Shown here: positions 1 to 10,969 of the stretch, one piece after another
Layout of the letters: each line of letters starts with the position of its first letter
Numbering within the stretch: the first letter of the stretch is position 1
Assembly (NCBI GenBank): GCA_001600635.1
Contig: BCKL01000021.1
Span: forward strand, 310,001 to 374,000
Source: Leucosporidium creatinivorum
Taxonomy: Eukaryota; Basidiomycota; Microbotryomycetes; Leucosporidiales; Leucosporidiaceae
Length of the DNA stretch: 64,000 bases
Direction: 5' to 3'
The notes under the pieces: generated by a model
Seen by the model: the letters and a program-made list of their open reading frames with translations, nothing else
The model's database searches: none
Told to the model about the DNA's origin: nothing
Made by a program: the position numbers and the translations under genes

Positions 1-430
1 CCGAGCCTGCGACCAGCTTTGTATTCGGCCTTTCGATTGCTCGGAGCGACGTTGGCGACGCTGGGGAAGCACGAGGAGGCGATTGACGTCGAGATGAAGG
101 CTCTCGTAGCGTTGGGTGCTGAGTTTGAGTTCGAGGGGGAGGGGGAGGCAGCGAGGCTCGTCGAGGTGCCGAGCGTGGGGGACATGAACGGGATTCTGTC
201 CACCCTGTTCATCGCTGCCCAGTATCAAAAGCTGCAGCAGATGAAGGCTGTCAGGTGAGTTTGCTGCTACGTCGTCCTCCTCGCTTGAGCTGAGCCTCTT
301 TGCTCGCAGAAACTGGATCGAGATTGCTCGGCGGATCGAGCGAGGGCAAGCGGGAGAGGCTGTCTTTGAGGCTCGCTACGCTGAGTGGGCGGAGAAGAAC
401 GATCTGAAGCTGATAGTAGATGAAGCATAG
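1..430 (+). CDS. C-terminal part of a helical-repeat (TPR-like) protein, 5' cut by window edge
   Basis: The window opens inside a coding exon that runs to position 253. It is followed by a 56-nt intron (254-309, GTGAGT donor, CAG acceptor) and a last exon ending in TAG at 428-430. The first part reads as paired helices of the TPR kind, around the motif TLGKHEEAIDVEMKAL. The end is basic and helical (NWIEIARRIERG). Fungal SET/MYND (SMYD-like) proteins have similar helical C-terminal regions, so that family is possible, but no SET or zinc residues lie inside the window. Coding is well supported by frame continuity across the intron; function is not assigned. Confidence 0.6.
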
Positions 431-823
431 CTGCATTGACATATTCGAGTCAACCTGCCTCGACGAGCGAGCCCCAGCCTGCCTCGGCGAACGAGCTTCG
501 GAGCCTCCAGCAACTGCAAGCCCACTAATTCCAGGGCGCATACCTGGCGCAACGAGCACGACGCCTTACAGTTCTGATTTCGATGCTTTAAGTCTGCCAC
601 AGCTCGACTCCTCTTTCTTCGAGACAAGGGGCTCAAGCGCCGAGGAGTCGGTTTCGTCTCTTTTGCTCTTCCCACTCACTGCTGGTCTCGCTTGTTACTT
701 CTGTAGGCTCTCCCCACCTTACGCGAGCCGCAACATTGTTTCAAATACTCCCCAATCCCTCACACGCCCTCGACCCAGCCTTTCCCCCCCTCTTCTCTCG
801 CCACTCCTCGGACGTCTCTCGCT

Positions 824-1197
824 ATGAAGTGGCCTTTCGGATCAAAGAAGGAAGAGAAGGACAAGAAAAATGTTGATCACTACCCAGAGTATCCCAAAGA
901 CGTGAGCTGTTCAGCTTTCCGAAGCCGCGCCGAGCCCATCGCCGAACTCCTTTTCACCCACAGAACCAGCGCCCAGCATCCATCCTCACTACCTCGACCG
1001 ACCGTACGCTCGTAGCGAGCTCCTATAACCCCAAGAGCCAGTCTCAGACCATCACCGAAGTCGCCGAGGAGGATAGCCGGCTCGCTGAAGCCTGCCGAGC
1101 AGGGGCTGCCGGGGAGCCGTTCAGGTTCGTTGCGAGTAACGGGAACGGCTACGTCGGGGGAGCAGCTTCTTCCTCATATGTTGTAGCTGGAATCTGA
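824..1197 (+). CDS. Small hypothetical protein, 103 aa, two exons
   Basis: Exon 1 is 824-901 and exon 2 is 964-1197, joined in frame through a 62-nt intron with a GTGAGC donor and CAG acceptor. The predicted product starts MKWPFGSKKEEKDKK, a short hydrophobic/basic start followed by a charged lysine-rich stretch. It continues with a serine/threonine-rich middle and a glycine-rich end. No signal peptide, membrane helix or known domain is visible. A CT-rich leader lies just upstream of the ATG, as at other genes here. I do not recognise a family. The ATG at 824 is the first in the frame. Confidence 0.5.
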
Positions 1198-1350
1198 GGT
1201 CGAGGTAAGGCAGTTCTGCACGCTGGTGATGAACCGAGAAGCGAGTCCTCTCCGTCGAGCAAAAGAGCAAGAGCTCCCTGGGACCTCGAGAGCATGTCGG
1301 GAGCATTGATAATGCAGCACATAAGATATCAGAAGACGTCTACCCTTGAT

Positions 1351-3018
1351 CTACCGCACTAGTGTCTTGCAGACGTACTTGTGGCCCGCCTTCCACGCCG
1401 CCGTTTGATGCTCTCGGCCGCAGTACTGAGCCACGAGACAGCTCGCCTGTGGAAGAGAAGCAGGTCAGGAAGCTGTTCTACTAGTCGCAAGATAATCAGT
1501 GCAGGTAGCGAGCTCAAACGCTGCTCGTAATGAACGCGCAGAGTCGAGAAGGCTCGAGCCGAGCGCCGAAAAGCCTTGAAACAGAGACTTACGCATCGAG
1601 TGAGCTTCGTCAGCTCATCACAGACGCAGTAGCCGAGCCAGCACTCGTTGGCGGGTCTTTTGTCGTACTCGCCTGTAAGCTGTAGATGCTTGAAGCTGGG
1701 TCGAGAACGGTCGAGGTCGGCGATAGGCTGCAAGGAGCTGGTCAGCCTTCGGCGCAAAGATCAGCAAGAAGGAGTGCTCACCTGTTGGAAAATCTTTGAG
1801 GGGAAGCGAGGGCTCCACAGGCAGAGATGCTTCGGCTTGATAGTTCCCGGCTTGAAGAACTCTCCTCGCTCTCCTGGAATCTCAGCACTGCCGTTGAAGA
1901 GGGGTTTGATGATGCGAACACCTCTCAGGATGGGCTCTACAGCTTGAGAGACCTCGCGAGAGACCTTGACGAGGTGCCGGAACTCGTCCGGCTCTCGCGA
2001 AGCCCAGAAGGTGTTGATGGTCTTGAAAACGACGGCTTCCCTTGAGTAGAGAGCAGTGGTGTGTCAGTGCGTGTACTGCAGCTCAAGGATGGCTGCAAGA
2101 CTCACTGCTCCTGGGCTTCGGCGACTCGGTTCAAGCGCCGCAAGTTGGCTGCTCGAGTGCTCCGAAACCTGAGCTCGTGTCCGGGTCCGAGGCCACTGCT
2201 TGCCCAATTCCCTCCGCGAAACGCGTTGATATCATGCTCAATGCGTGAGAACTCCTGCTCCACGGTCTCGAAGGTGGCGGTCGAGGAACCGAGCCCGTCG
2301 TTGGCAGCGTCCTCGCCGAGCTCATATAGTCCAATGGCGCTAAGGGCGTCCAGTAGGCTGTCGGTTGACAGGGTTAGCTCTGAGCTTGCCAAGCCCCTTC
2401 ACGCGTGTGAGACTAACTAGTTGAAGCTGATATTGAAGCTCATCTCGCTTCCGCCGAACTGGTCCTGGCCGTTCTTGAGGAACTTGATGACTTGCATTGA
2501 GTGTATCGCATCCGAGAGGCGATGAGAGGGACTCCATGCACAATTGAGAGTGATGCGCCAGTCTGAAAGAGAGTGGTCAGTATCAGAGAAGCAGCGCCGA
2601 CTGTTATCTTTCGCCGAGAAGCGTACGGGCAAGGTCCAGATTCTCGCGAAGGGTGTGCTCGCGGATGCGGCTCCCGAGAGGAAAGTTCTCCTCCAGTACA
2701 CTAGATGTCAGCCTGGTCTATACAACCAAGGAGGGAGCAGCTCATACCAGATCCAATCCCATGAGGGCCAGCTCCTTGGGGTGGTCCCGGTCTAAAGCAT
2801 CGACGAAGCTGTAGAGTGCCGAGTATAATCCTCTGCACCATTCCGCAATCTCGGCGGAACTCACGAGCGCAGCCAGCGAATGTTGGCCTGCGGGAGAAGA
2901 GGTCAGCTCCGCGCTAGCCAGGCAAGACGAAGCGGAGACGTACGGCGGTGACTTCGGGTTGCCCAAAGTTACTGCTAAGGTCCATGAGCGGGTTATCGTC
3001 GGGTAGAACGCCGACCAT
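1351..3018 (-). CDS. MYND-type zinc-finger protein
   Basis: This is a multi-exon gene on minus. The last exon (1446-1351) together with the end of the one before it encodes a clear MYND finger: CASC, then QYCGREHQTAAWK, then HKYVC, giving the Cys/His ligand pattern at the extreme C-terminus. Upstream exons encode a helical region (VVFKTINTFWASREPDEFRH and onward) with no domain I recognise. Exon bounds that read through in frame include 2887-2748 and the MYND exon. MYND fingers usually bind proline-rich peptides in partner proteins, so a scaffold or adaptor role is an inference. The start at 3018 (MVGVLPDDNP) is the best candidate, but the first junction needs an early donor near 2970 to stay in frame, so the N-terminus is uncertain. 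Length is about 390 residues. Confidence 0.7.
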
Positions 3019-3634
3019 GGTGAGAGACGAAAGCGAAAGCTTGTTGTTCGAGATGAGAGCTCTTGAAGAGCGAGCGAGAGAGCTTGTGTAGCGGCCAATC
3101 TCCTCGTGGGGGTGTATCGAAGTGGTGGACAACTGTTGTCGAAAGATAAGACGAGACAAGCAGCGAGAAAAGCGAAGGAGAAAGAGAGGCGGCGCGAGCT
3201 GAGCGGGTGAAGTCGAGATCTGCTGGGGGGTAGGGGACACTGTTGAGGTGCAGAGCGGCTCAAAGCACTGTATACTTACTCCAGAGATGCTTCGCTGCTT
3301 TCACAAATCGCCCAGCACTTCTCGGCCCCGTTCTCGGCGATAGCTGGCCGTCGAGCTCCCTTTCAAGGAGCAGGGAACCGCTCCCGTTCGGCTCATGAGT
3401 CTTCGGTGATCTCTTGACTTGCTGTCTCACTTGCTTCTACTCCCCCTCCAGCGAGATAGAGCGCAAGAAGGACTCGCTGAATTACAGAGACCAACTCGGC
3501 GCAGCCTTTCGGCGACCATCAAGGCGCGAAGCAGCTAGTGGTGGGGAACAGAGGGCACACAAACCCGTACGGAGTGGGAGTAATGACAGAGTGAGGGAAT
3601 GAGAGCAAAGATGGGAGAGCAAAACTGGCTAGAT

Positions 3635-5290
3635 CTAGGCGCGAGGAGGACGAGTGGCAGGGTTCTCGAGCTCGATGCCCTCCTTGGACTGCGGGAGCGA
3701 GCGAGCCGAGGTCAGCTTCTGAAGTAAAGAGATTGAGGAGTGAAGAGAGCGAGGCTCCCAGCGTGGTGGTCGAGTCAGAGCGGCCGTTGCCAAAGGGGTG
3801 ATCCGANTGGTCGTGCTCCGAGCTCGTGTGAACGATTTGCCTGTAGCTCGACGACGAAGGTCAGCAGCTGTACCCAAGTAGCCCCTAGCAGTTCTTAGCT
3901 CACTGCTTGGTGAAGGAGATGTAGGAAGCGGAGGGCTTCTTCTCGTCGCCTTGCGAGCGAGCGAACGCCNAGGGNCTCGAGAGGGGACTGGTGCCGATGG
4001 TGCTGACGCCGTGCGCCGTGCTAGCAGCAGCGAGGGCTCCACGAGAGTTGACTGTTGTGGTAGAGGGGCGCAGAAGGGTCAGCTGAAGCCTCTCCGAGCG
4101 CTTCTTGGCGCCGAACAAGCCCCGACTCACGCGAAACGAGCACAGCCATCGTCAAGAACTTGGGGAGAGCGAAGTTGGGCACAAGGTGGAAGCCCCTTGA
4201 CGGCATGGTAAGGTACAGAAGCAAGTCGACGACCGCGACGAGCAGGGTAAGGCCGTTGGTCTCAATCGTATTTTTGAGGATCTTGTCGACGATGGTGGAG
4301 GAGCGCTGGTGGTCGCCGCGAGTCGCCTTGCGCAAGTAGTAGATCAGAGACGACGTGATGGCGATGTCGGCGAGGCTGTAGGAGTGTAGCGGTCGTCAGC
4401 CCGGCAGATTCGGCGCTCGGCGTTCGTCTCGTGGAAGCGCGACCGTGACGGCACTCACGCGGAAGTCAAGAGCCAGATGGTGACGCTGTGTAGTAGAGTA
4501 GTGTGCGTCAGCGAGATGGGAAAGTCGACGCGATGATCAAGGCTACGCACGCCCAGAGCAGCTCCTTAGCGCGAGCAAACTCGCGACCGATGGCGAGGCA
4601 ACGACCAGTCGTTGCAATGCCAAAGGTCATCGAGAGCGAACTGAGGAGCAGGATGGCGGCGGGGATGACGAAGCGACGACCGCTGACGACGAAGACTCGG
4701 TAGGCGTCTGTAGGGCGCAAAGTAGCCGGTCAGCTCGAGCCTGGAGCCGAGAGCTGCTCGGCGAACGTACAGAAGGCTTGACAGATGAGCGTCACGATGC
4801 CGACCACCGAGGGCTCAACGTAGAAGGTCCAAGGCATTTTGACGAGACCAGCAGGATTGCCCCAGAAGCTGACGGTCCAGGTGTAGGTAGTGTGGCAGCA
4901 CATGGCGCTGTGGAGCAAGTCGATGAAGAAGAGGGTGTAGACGAGGACGCGATAGGCGAGCTTGTCGTTCCTTCCGTGCTCCGAGAGGCTGTAGCTGACC
5001 GTCTGACACGCCACGACTCCTCCCTGTTGCTGAGATTAGCTCACGCGTCCGCTCGGCGAGAAACGCTCGCTACTTACGAGGAAGACGGTGAGAAGGGTGG
5101 CGATGAGCTGGGAGGCCAGCCAGGTTAGTTTTCTGAATTTTACCGCTCCGCTGGGCGCTGCAGCAGAGCCAGTAGGCGTTCCTGCTCACTCGGCTCTGGG
5201 GCAGCGCCAGAATCTGCGCCCAGCGGCTCGGGGCTGGCGCAGAGCTACAGGACTTACGAAAGTACCGAGGATCTCGTCGATCGCTCCCAT
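3635..5290 (-). CDS. DUF6534-family multi-pass membrane protein (first copy)
   Basis: The start is MGAIDEILGTF at 5290. Several short exons follow, encoding about seven hydrophobic helices separated by family-typical loops: AYRVLVYTLFFIDLLHSAMC, WGNPAGLVKMPWTFYVEP, QAF then YAYRVFVVSG, ETNGLTLLVAVVDLLLYL and NFALPKF followed across a junction by LNSR. This loop order is typical of DUF6534, a basidiomycete family of seven-helix proteins with no proven function. Introns carry GCTGAC branch sites. Ambiguous bases at 3807, 3970 and 3975 fall in the C-terminal part. The tail after SASYISFTKQ is uncertain: it either stops near 3900 or continues to the TAG at 3635 through a junction I could not close. 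A related gene lies at 14783-16775. Confidence 0.75.
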
Positions 5291-6283
5291 GTTGCCGCGA
5301 GAGAGACCTTTCAGACGAGCCAAACCGGGAACGAGCGAGTCAGCCGTTGGAGCGAGCAACGAGCCCTCTCGACTCGTTGTCGAGCACAAGGAGCTGTCAA
5401 GAGCGAGGAAGACATACTGAGGGTGATTAGCAAGTAGTATAGGCTCTGCCGGATGGACTACAAGTGAGAGAAGCGAAGAGAAGGTGGAAACGAGTGAATG
5501 GGAGGAGCGAGAGAGGGAAACGAGCGAATCGAAAGGGAGGCCACGCGACAGCTTGACCCGCTCGAACGAGACTGTAGGGTGGTCCACCGACGGATCGTCT
5601 GTAAAGGCAAAGAGGAGAAGCATTACACAGCTGTTCTGCTCCCCCTGCAGCCCTGAGGCCAGCGATAACGGCCGTAAAGCAATCGCCGAGCCAGACGAGC
5701 CTTTCAGCGAGCTGAGCTGGGCACCCGCTACGTTCTGCCTGCCCTTCCAGCAGCTCGCAACGGGCTATCCATCTACTCTAGATTTGAATCGGCCGTTTGC
5801 TGTGTGTTCAAACGGTTTGAACGCTCCAGCCAGGTCGAACAGCTCATCGCCGAGCCTTTTCGGCGCTCGCTGGAGGCCTGCCTACTCCCAAGACGAGGAG
5901 CGCGAAGTGCGTAGGAGCTTTGGATACCTCCTTGCGTCCGAGGCAGCGTCTGTTGTACCTCGATACACCTATACTCGAGTGCATGCACGGACTCCCCTTG
6001 CGCCGAGCTCCAAGAGCATCGAAGGAGTCGAGCGGCTGCTGCAAGTCGTTAGAAAGGCGCCTGACGGGTCGAGTCATTGTAAAGAGCTAACTGCTCGACT
6101 GGACATCGCGCGGCGAAGCTGAGCACGGATCACAAAAGGCAGCGAGTCAGACCTTGCCGGACGGACGGCCCAAGTCACAGGTTGTCTTCCTCCCACATCT
6201 TTCGCATTCGACGTCGGGAAGGCAAGTGAGTTACAGTGCGTTCTGCAGTGCACAGCTGCTGACTCGTTGCACCTCAGTAGACC
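5291..6283. promoter_or_regulatory. Divergent intergenic region between DUF6534 and DUF2828 genes
   Basis: About 1 kb separates the two divergent start codons and probably holds both promoters. It is rich in CTCGGCG/CGCCGAG words. A long open stretch on plus (5484-6122) has no ATG near its start and no recognisable domain, so I do not call it a gene. Confidence 0.4.
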
Positions 6284-8611
6284 ATGGCCCCCTCCGTGCT
6301 CCCTTACGAGCCCGCCCTCTCTTCGAACGACGCCTTTGAAGCTCTTCTCGTCTCGCTCAACCCCATCCCCAGCACACCCAAACCTCAGTGTCAGGCCGAG
6401 CAGCCCGTCTCGCACAACCCATTCTTCGATTCTCAGCGCACTCCGGAGCTTCGAGTGCACGAGGCGACCAAGAACTCGACCGCGGAGACGGCGAACCTCA
6501 CCCTCACCGACAACCTCGGCGTCACCAACGCTTCCACTCTGTCCCCGACGCTGGACCTCTTCAACGAGCTCGGATCGGTGCAGAAGGATGGAATGCGCGA
6601 GCTGCTGGAGGCGGCGTGGAAGGAGGATCCGCTCGCTACACTGAAGGTGAGCTCGGAGCTAGCCATGCAGCTCGAGAGCAGCTAGCTCACCTTGAACCCC
6701 CACTACAGATCATCTGGAGCGCTCGGTCGATCCCTCGCGGCAAGGGAGAGAAGGAAGCGTGGACCCGAGGCGTGGCCTGGCTCGCCGAGGAGCATCCTCA
6801 AACACTCCTTCGCAACCTCGAGAACGTCGTTCTGCCCGTCGACCTCATCCCGAAGAAGCGGAAGGCGGATGAGCAGGACCAGGAGTCCGACGCCGACCTG
6901 TGCGAGGTAGAGGACGAGCCTACCGAGCTCACGCCAGCTTCGGCGAGGAGTCACGGCTACTTCAAGGATCTCCTCAACCTTCTCTACCTCTCGTCGCTTC
7001 CCTCCACTTCTACGCCTACCAAGTCGGAGCTCGCCCTCACCGGCGACTACTCCCGTATCGCTGGATACGCAGTCGACGACGATTCGGCTTACGCCGGCGC
7101 TCGCAAGAAGGGCAAGGGGAGGCCCGCGACAGACACCAAGGAGGACAGGCTCGGCCAGCTCGAGTCGAAGCTCGGCGAGCGGAGTCAGCAGACCTTCCAT
7201 CGCGCCCTCAACTCGACCGTCGCGCGCATCTTCGGCCGTCAGCTCAAGGAAGACATCGACACGCTCGAGAAGGCCAAGGCGCTCCGTGAGGCGGGCAAGA
7301 AGGAGGAAGCAGTGGATGTCGAGCGCAGGATCTCTCTCGCCGCTAAGTGGGCGCCGACCGAGGGCAACTCAGACGACAAGCAGACCCGCATCGCCTCCTC
7401 CATCGCCGAGCACCTCACTCCCCTCTCCGCCGATCGCTCGACCGCTTCCCTCATCCGCACCCTCTCCATCTACCGCACCAAGTACCTCGCGCCTCTTCGC
7501 ACCCATCTTGACCTCGTCGAGTGTCACATGTCGAGCGGAGACTGGACCGGCATCAACTACTCGCGAGTTCCCTCCCTGGCGATGGATCGCTACAAAAAGC
7601 TCTTCAGCAAGCGGGACAAGGAAGGTTTTGCCGCGTACCTTCTTCGTGTAGCCGAGGGCAAGGCGAGAATCTCGGGAGCAGCTCTCACGCCGTCGTCGCT
7701 GGCTCACCAGGCGGGACACGGTCAGGCCGACAGCGCCGAAGCGCAGGTCGTCGAGGCGCAGTGGAACACCCTCGTGCAGAGCATCAAGGACGCCGGAACG
7801 CTCAGCAACTGCATCGGAGTCGCCGACGTCTCGGGTAGTATGTACAGTCCTCGCCTCAGCGATGGAACCACTCCGCTCGATTCGTCGCTTGGCCTCTCCA
7901 TCCTCCTCGCCCAGGTCGCCGAGCCGCCCTTCAACAACGCCGTGATCACCTTCTCCTACCAGCCTCAGTTCCTCGACCTCACGGGCAAGACGCTGAGGGA
8001 GCACCTCGACTACGTCAAGAGCACGGGAATAGGCTACAACACCGACTTTGCGAGGCTGATGAGGACGGTGCTGAAGAGGGCGGTCGAGGCTAAGCTGCAA
8101 CCCGAGCAGATGGTCAAGAAGATCTTCATCTTCTCGGACATGGAGTTTGATGTGAGTCGCGCCTCGAGCGTTCGACTAGCTTCTCTCGCTCATCTTTCTC
8201 TTTTCTCGGCGCTCGCAGCTCGCTCAAAGCGGCTCGCAAAACCACTACCAGACCCACCACGAGCGCGTCAAGTCCGAGTACGAGACAGCAGGCTACCCTC
8301 TCCCCGAGATGATCTACTGGAACCTCGCCGCCCATGTCGGTCGCGGCAACTCGAAGCCCGTCACGGCGCACACCGAAGGAGCGGCGCTCGTCTCGGGCTA
8401 CTCGGCTGCCATCCTCAAGGTCTTTTTGGACGGCGCCGACTTCGAGGAAGCCGCCGAGGAGGAGGAGGAGAGCTGGGAGGAGGTTGTAGGAGACAACGGC
8501 GAGACGGTCAAGGTCAAGCAGACGGGAGGGGCGAAGAAGATGGATCCGACGGCGGTGATGAGGAAGGCGATTGGGCATTCGAGCTTTGACGCGTTGAGGG
8601 TGTATGACTGA
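6284..8611 (+). CDS. DUF2828 protein with vWA-like domain
   Basis: Three exons (6284-6646, 6709-8151, 8219-8611) join in frame to give 732 aa. The N-terminal half is helical, with the motif GYFKDLLNLL typical of DUF2828. The C-terminal half is von Willebrand A-like, with the metal-site (MIDAS) signature DVSGSM near residue 515 and a second strand KIFIFSDMEFD. The family resembles TROVE/Ro-type proteins in combining a helical-repeat half with a vWA half; its function in fungi is not established. The product has no signal peptide or membrane helix, so it should be cytosolic or nuclear. A short acidic insertion (EEAAEEEEESWEE) lies before the end. The start MAPSVLPYEP follows an ACC-ATG context. 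Both introns are about 65 nt. Confidence 0.88.
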
Positions 8612-8976
8612 GGACCTCTTGTAGCTATTTTGTGCCCTGCATCTTGTACAGCGTCGTCTCCCGACTCGATGAGACCTCGGCCGAGCCTGCCAGCTGCGAC
8701 CCGCCTCCTCCGACTCAAACCTCTTCGCATCTTGCTACTCGGCTACAGCGCGGGCGAGGGGTGGCTACGCTACTGCGGTACATTCCTGTACAACATCCTG
8801 CTCCTCGATGGCGACGATCTTCGCTTTTCCAGGCCTGTCTTGAAACTCTCGGCCAGCCTCCTCAATCCGGCCGAATGAGAGACAACGGGAGGGGCGCGCG
8901 AAGGGAAGTCGCAGAGCTGCTCTTCTCCTCTACGACGCACTTTGTACAGACTACTACAGCACGAGCGACGACCAGC

Positions 8977-10539
8977 ATGCTGAGCCTTGCTGCTAGCCTC
9001 CCTTTACCCCTGATTCTGAGCCTTCTCCCGCTCGCGGTGGGCGCTCTCGACATCTCCAGCGCGAGTGCGTCTTCGCCTTTGCAACTCAGCAGCATCGAGA
9101 CCATGTGAGTGGACTCTCCGAGTTATGAAGCGAGCCACACAAGCTGATCTCTTCCTCTTCACTTCATCTCTCGCCGACGGTCGACGCCCCTCCTCCCCTG
9201 CTCTCCCCTCAGCTTCGCATTCGGAGATTCGTACACGGCCAACGGCTACAACCCTGGGCGTGGCTTTGACCCAGAGGTTGACCAGGACATCCACACCACC
9301 TCGGGCGGAGACAGTGAGTCCCCCCTTCCCCCTCGAGCGAGCGCCGAAGTCGTCGCCGACGTTTCACATCTTTCCCTCGCCGAGGTCTCAGAGGCTGACT
9401 CTCATATTCGTAGACTGGGCGCAATACCTTGCAGCAGCTGCTGACGTCGAGAAGAGCTTCTACGACTTTGCTATCTCGGGCTCGACCGTTGCGCCGATCC
9501 ACCTCGGGGGAAGCCCAACGCCCAATCCTTCGCTGGTGAACGAGACGGATCTCTTCATCAACTACTTTGTAGACAAGGCAGACGTCCAATGGGACCCCGA
9601 GACGACTCTGTTCAGTGAGCTTCAGTCTCCGTCGAGTTAAGGGTCCAGGCGCCGAGGGCTGATTTCGTTCGTTCGCAGCGGTCGCTTCGGGTATCAACGA
9701 CATCGCCAACTCGATACTCTACGGCCTAGACTACGAGTCAACGGTGGAGAAGCTCGTTGACTTGTACACCGAGGAGGTGCGCAGGATGTACACTCGCGGT
9801 GGTGAGCTTGCTTCTCGGCGCCGTCATTCGCTTGCTGAGCTGACAACCTCCCTATTGCTCCTTCCCCCTACTCTCTTCTCCCTCCTGCTCTTTCTCCTCC
9901 TCCAACTCCGCCTTATTCCTACTTCCTTTCACTCTGTAACCGCTTCCCTGCACTCTCCTTCGACTCTGGGGCCATCCCCTCAGCCCGTCACTTTCTCTTC
10001 ATCACCGTCCCTCCTTTCGACCGCACCCCACTCGGCCTCGATGGCTCCCACCACGACGAGTTCGTCAGCTGGGTGCACATCTGGAACTTTAGAATGCGAA
10101 GCATGATCAAGAGCTACACCACGACGTTCCCCGAGATGGAAGCGAGGATCTGGGATATGAATGAGTCGCTGAACCAGGTGAGTTCCTCGCGAGCGGAGTC
10201 TCGACGTCTTCGACACCTACTACACTCGATCTACAAGCGCTGACCTGACCTCCGATCCTCGTCGTCCACCTGATGTAGATCATCGACAACGCCGAGTCGC
10301 TCGGTTTCGCCGACTCGACTTCTTCCTGCTGGTCATACGCCGTTATTCGAGGCTATGAGCCAGACGCCAGTAGGATGGACTGTGCGCACCCCATGGCGGA
10401 GTACGTGTGGAAAGACGCAGCCCACCCGACATGGAAAGCCCACAAATTGATGGCCGACTCGGTCGTCGCGCTTCTCAAGGGCGAGGTGCCGGGAGAGGTA
10501 CATGGCAAGGAGAAGAGGAGGCGAAGGTGGTTTAGCTAG
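8977..10539 (+). CDS. Secreted GDSL/SGNH hydrolase (carbohydrate-esterase-like)
   Basis: Six exons (8977-9104, 9213-9313, 9414-9614, 9679-9801, 9984-10177, 10279-10539) give 335 aa with every junction in phase. A hydrophobic signal peptide (LAASLPLPLILSLLPLAVGA) begins the protein. Block I reads FAFGDSYTANGYN with the nucleophile Ser, block III reads SGINDI, and block V is DAAHPTWKAH, supplying the catalytic Asp and His. This is the SGNH hydrolase layout used by secreted fungal acetyl esterases (CE16-like) and GDSL lipases, so an ester of plant or cell-wall carbohydrate is a likely substrate; specificity cannot be read from sequence. The C-terminus is basic (KEKRRRRWFS), which is unusual for a secreted enzyme. 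Confidence 0.85.
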
Positions 10540-10969
10540 AGCGCATCCCTGTAGTGTACTATACAGCATTCGCAACCCTCAAACGCGAGAGCCGCTCCGC
10601 ACTCCGAATCATCGCCGAGAAGGAAGAATGGAGCCGCTACAGCGAAGTGGCGGCACCGAGAGCACCTGCCAGACTGATGATACATCAGATGTAAGCTCCC
10701 GGGCAGCCTAACCACCTTAGGCACGCTGTAGAACGACAGCGGAGCAACCCCCTTGACTCTCTGCGGTTTTTGCTGGAAGGGGCGACAAACGGCTTGCCTC
10801 CGCTTTCTGCACCTCATCACCTCGTCGCGTTTCGAGAACCCGTCAAAGCTACAGACCTACCAAGCTGTTGCTCCTCGTCTCCTCGCACACCCAAGGAATC
10901 ACCACTCGAGCTTTCGTTCGCTCCCTCTCCACTTCGCCCGCTTTCCTCGCCCCCAAGAAGTCCCGCGCC
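10540..10969. promoter_or_regulatory. Upstream region of OLA1
   Basis: This 430-bp stretch lies between the GDSL stop and the OLA1 ATG. The last 100 bp are CT-rich, like a fungal core promoter and leader. The frame of OLA1 stays open upstream of the ATG back to a TGA at 10754-10756 but holds no ATG. Just before the ATG it would read RAFVRSLSTSPAFLAPKKSR, which looks like a mitochondrial presequence. Confidence 0.4.

Noticed and set aside
5484-6122. Open frame of 212 codons on plus in the 5.3-6.3 kb gap
   Set aside because: It begins at a GTG with no ATG near its start, and shows no domain or hydrophobic pattern. It lies where two promoters are expected.
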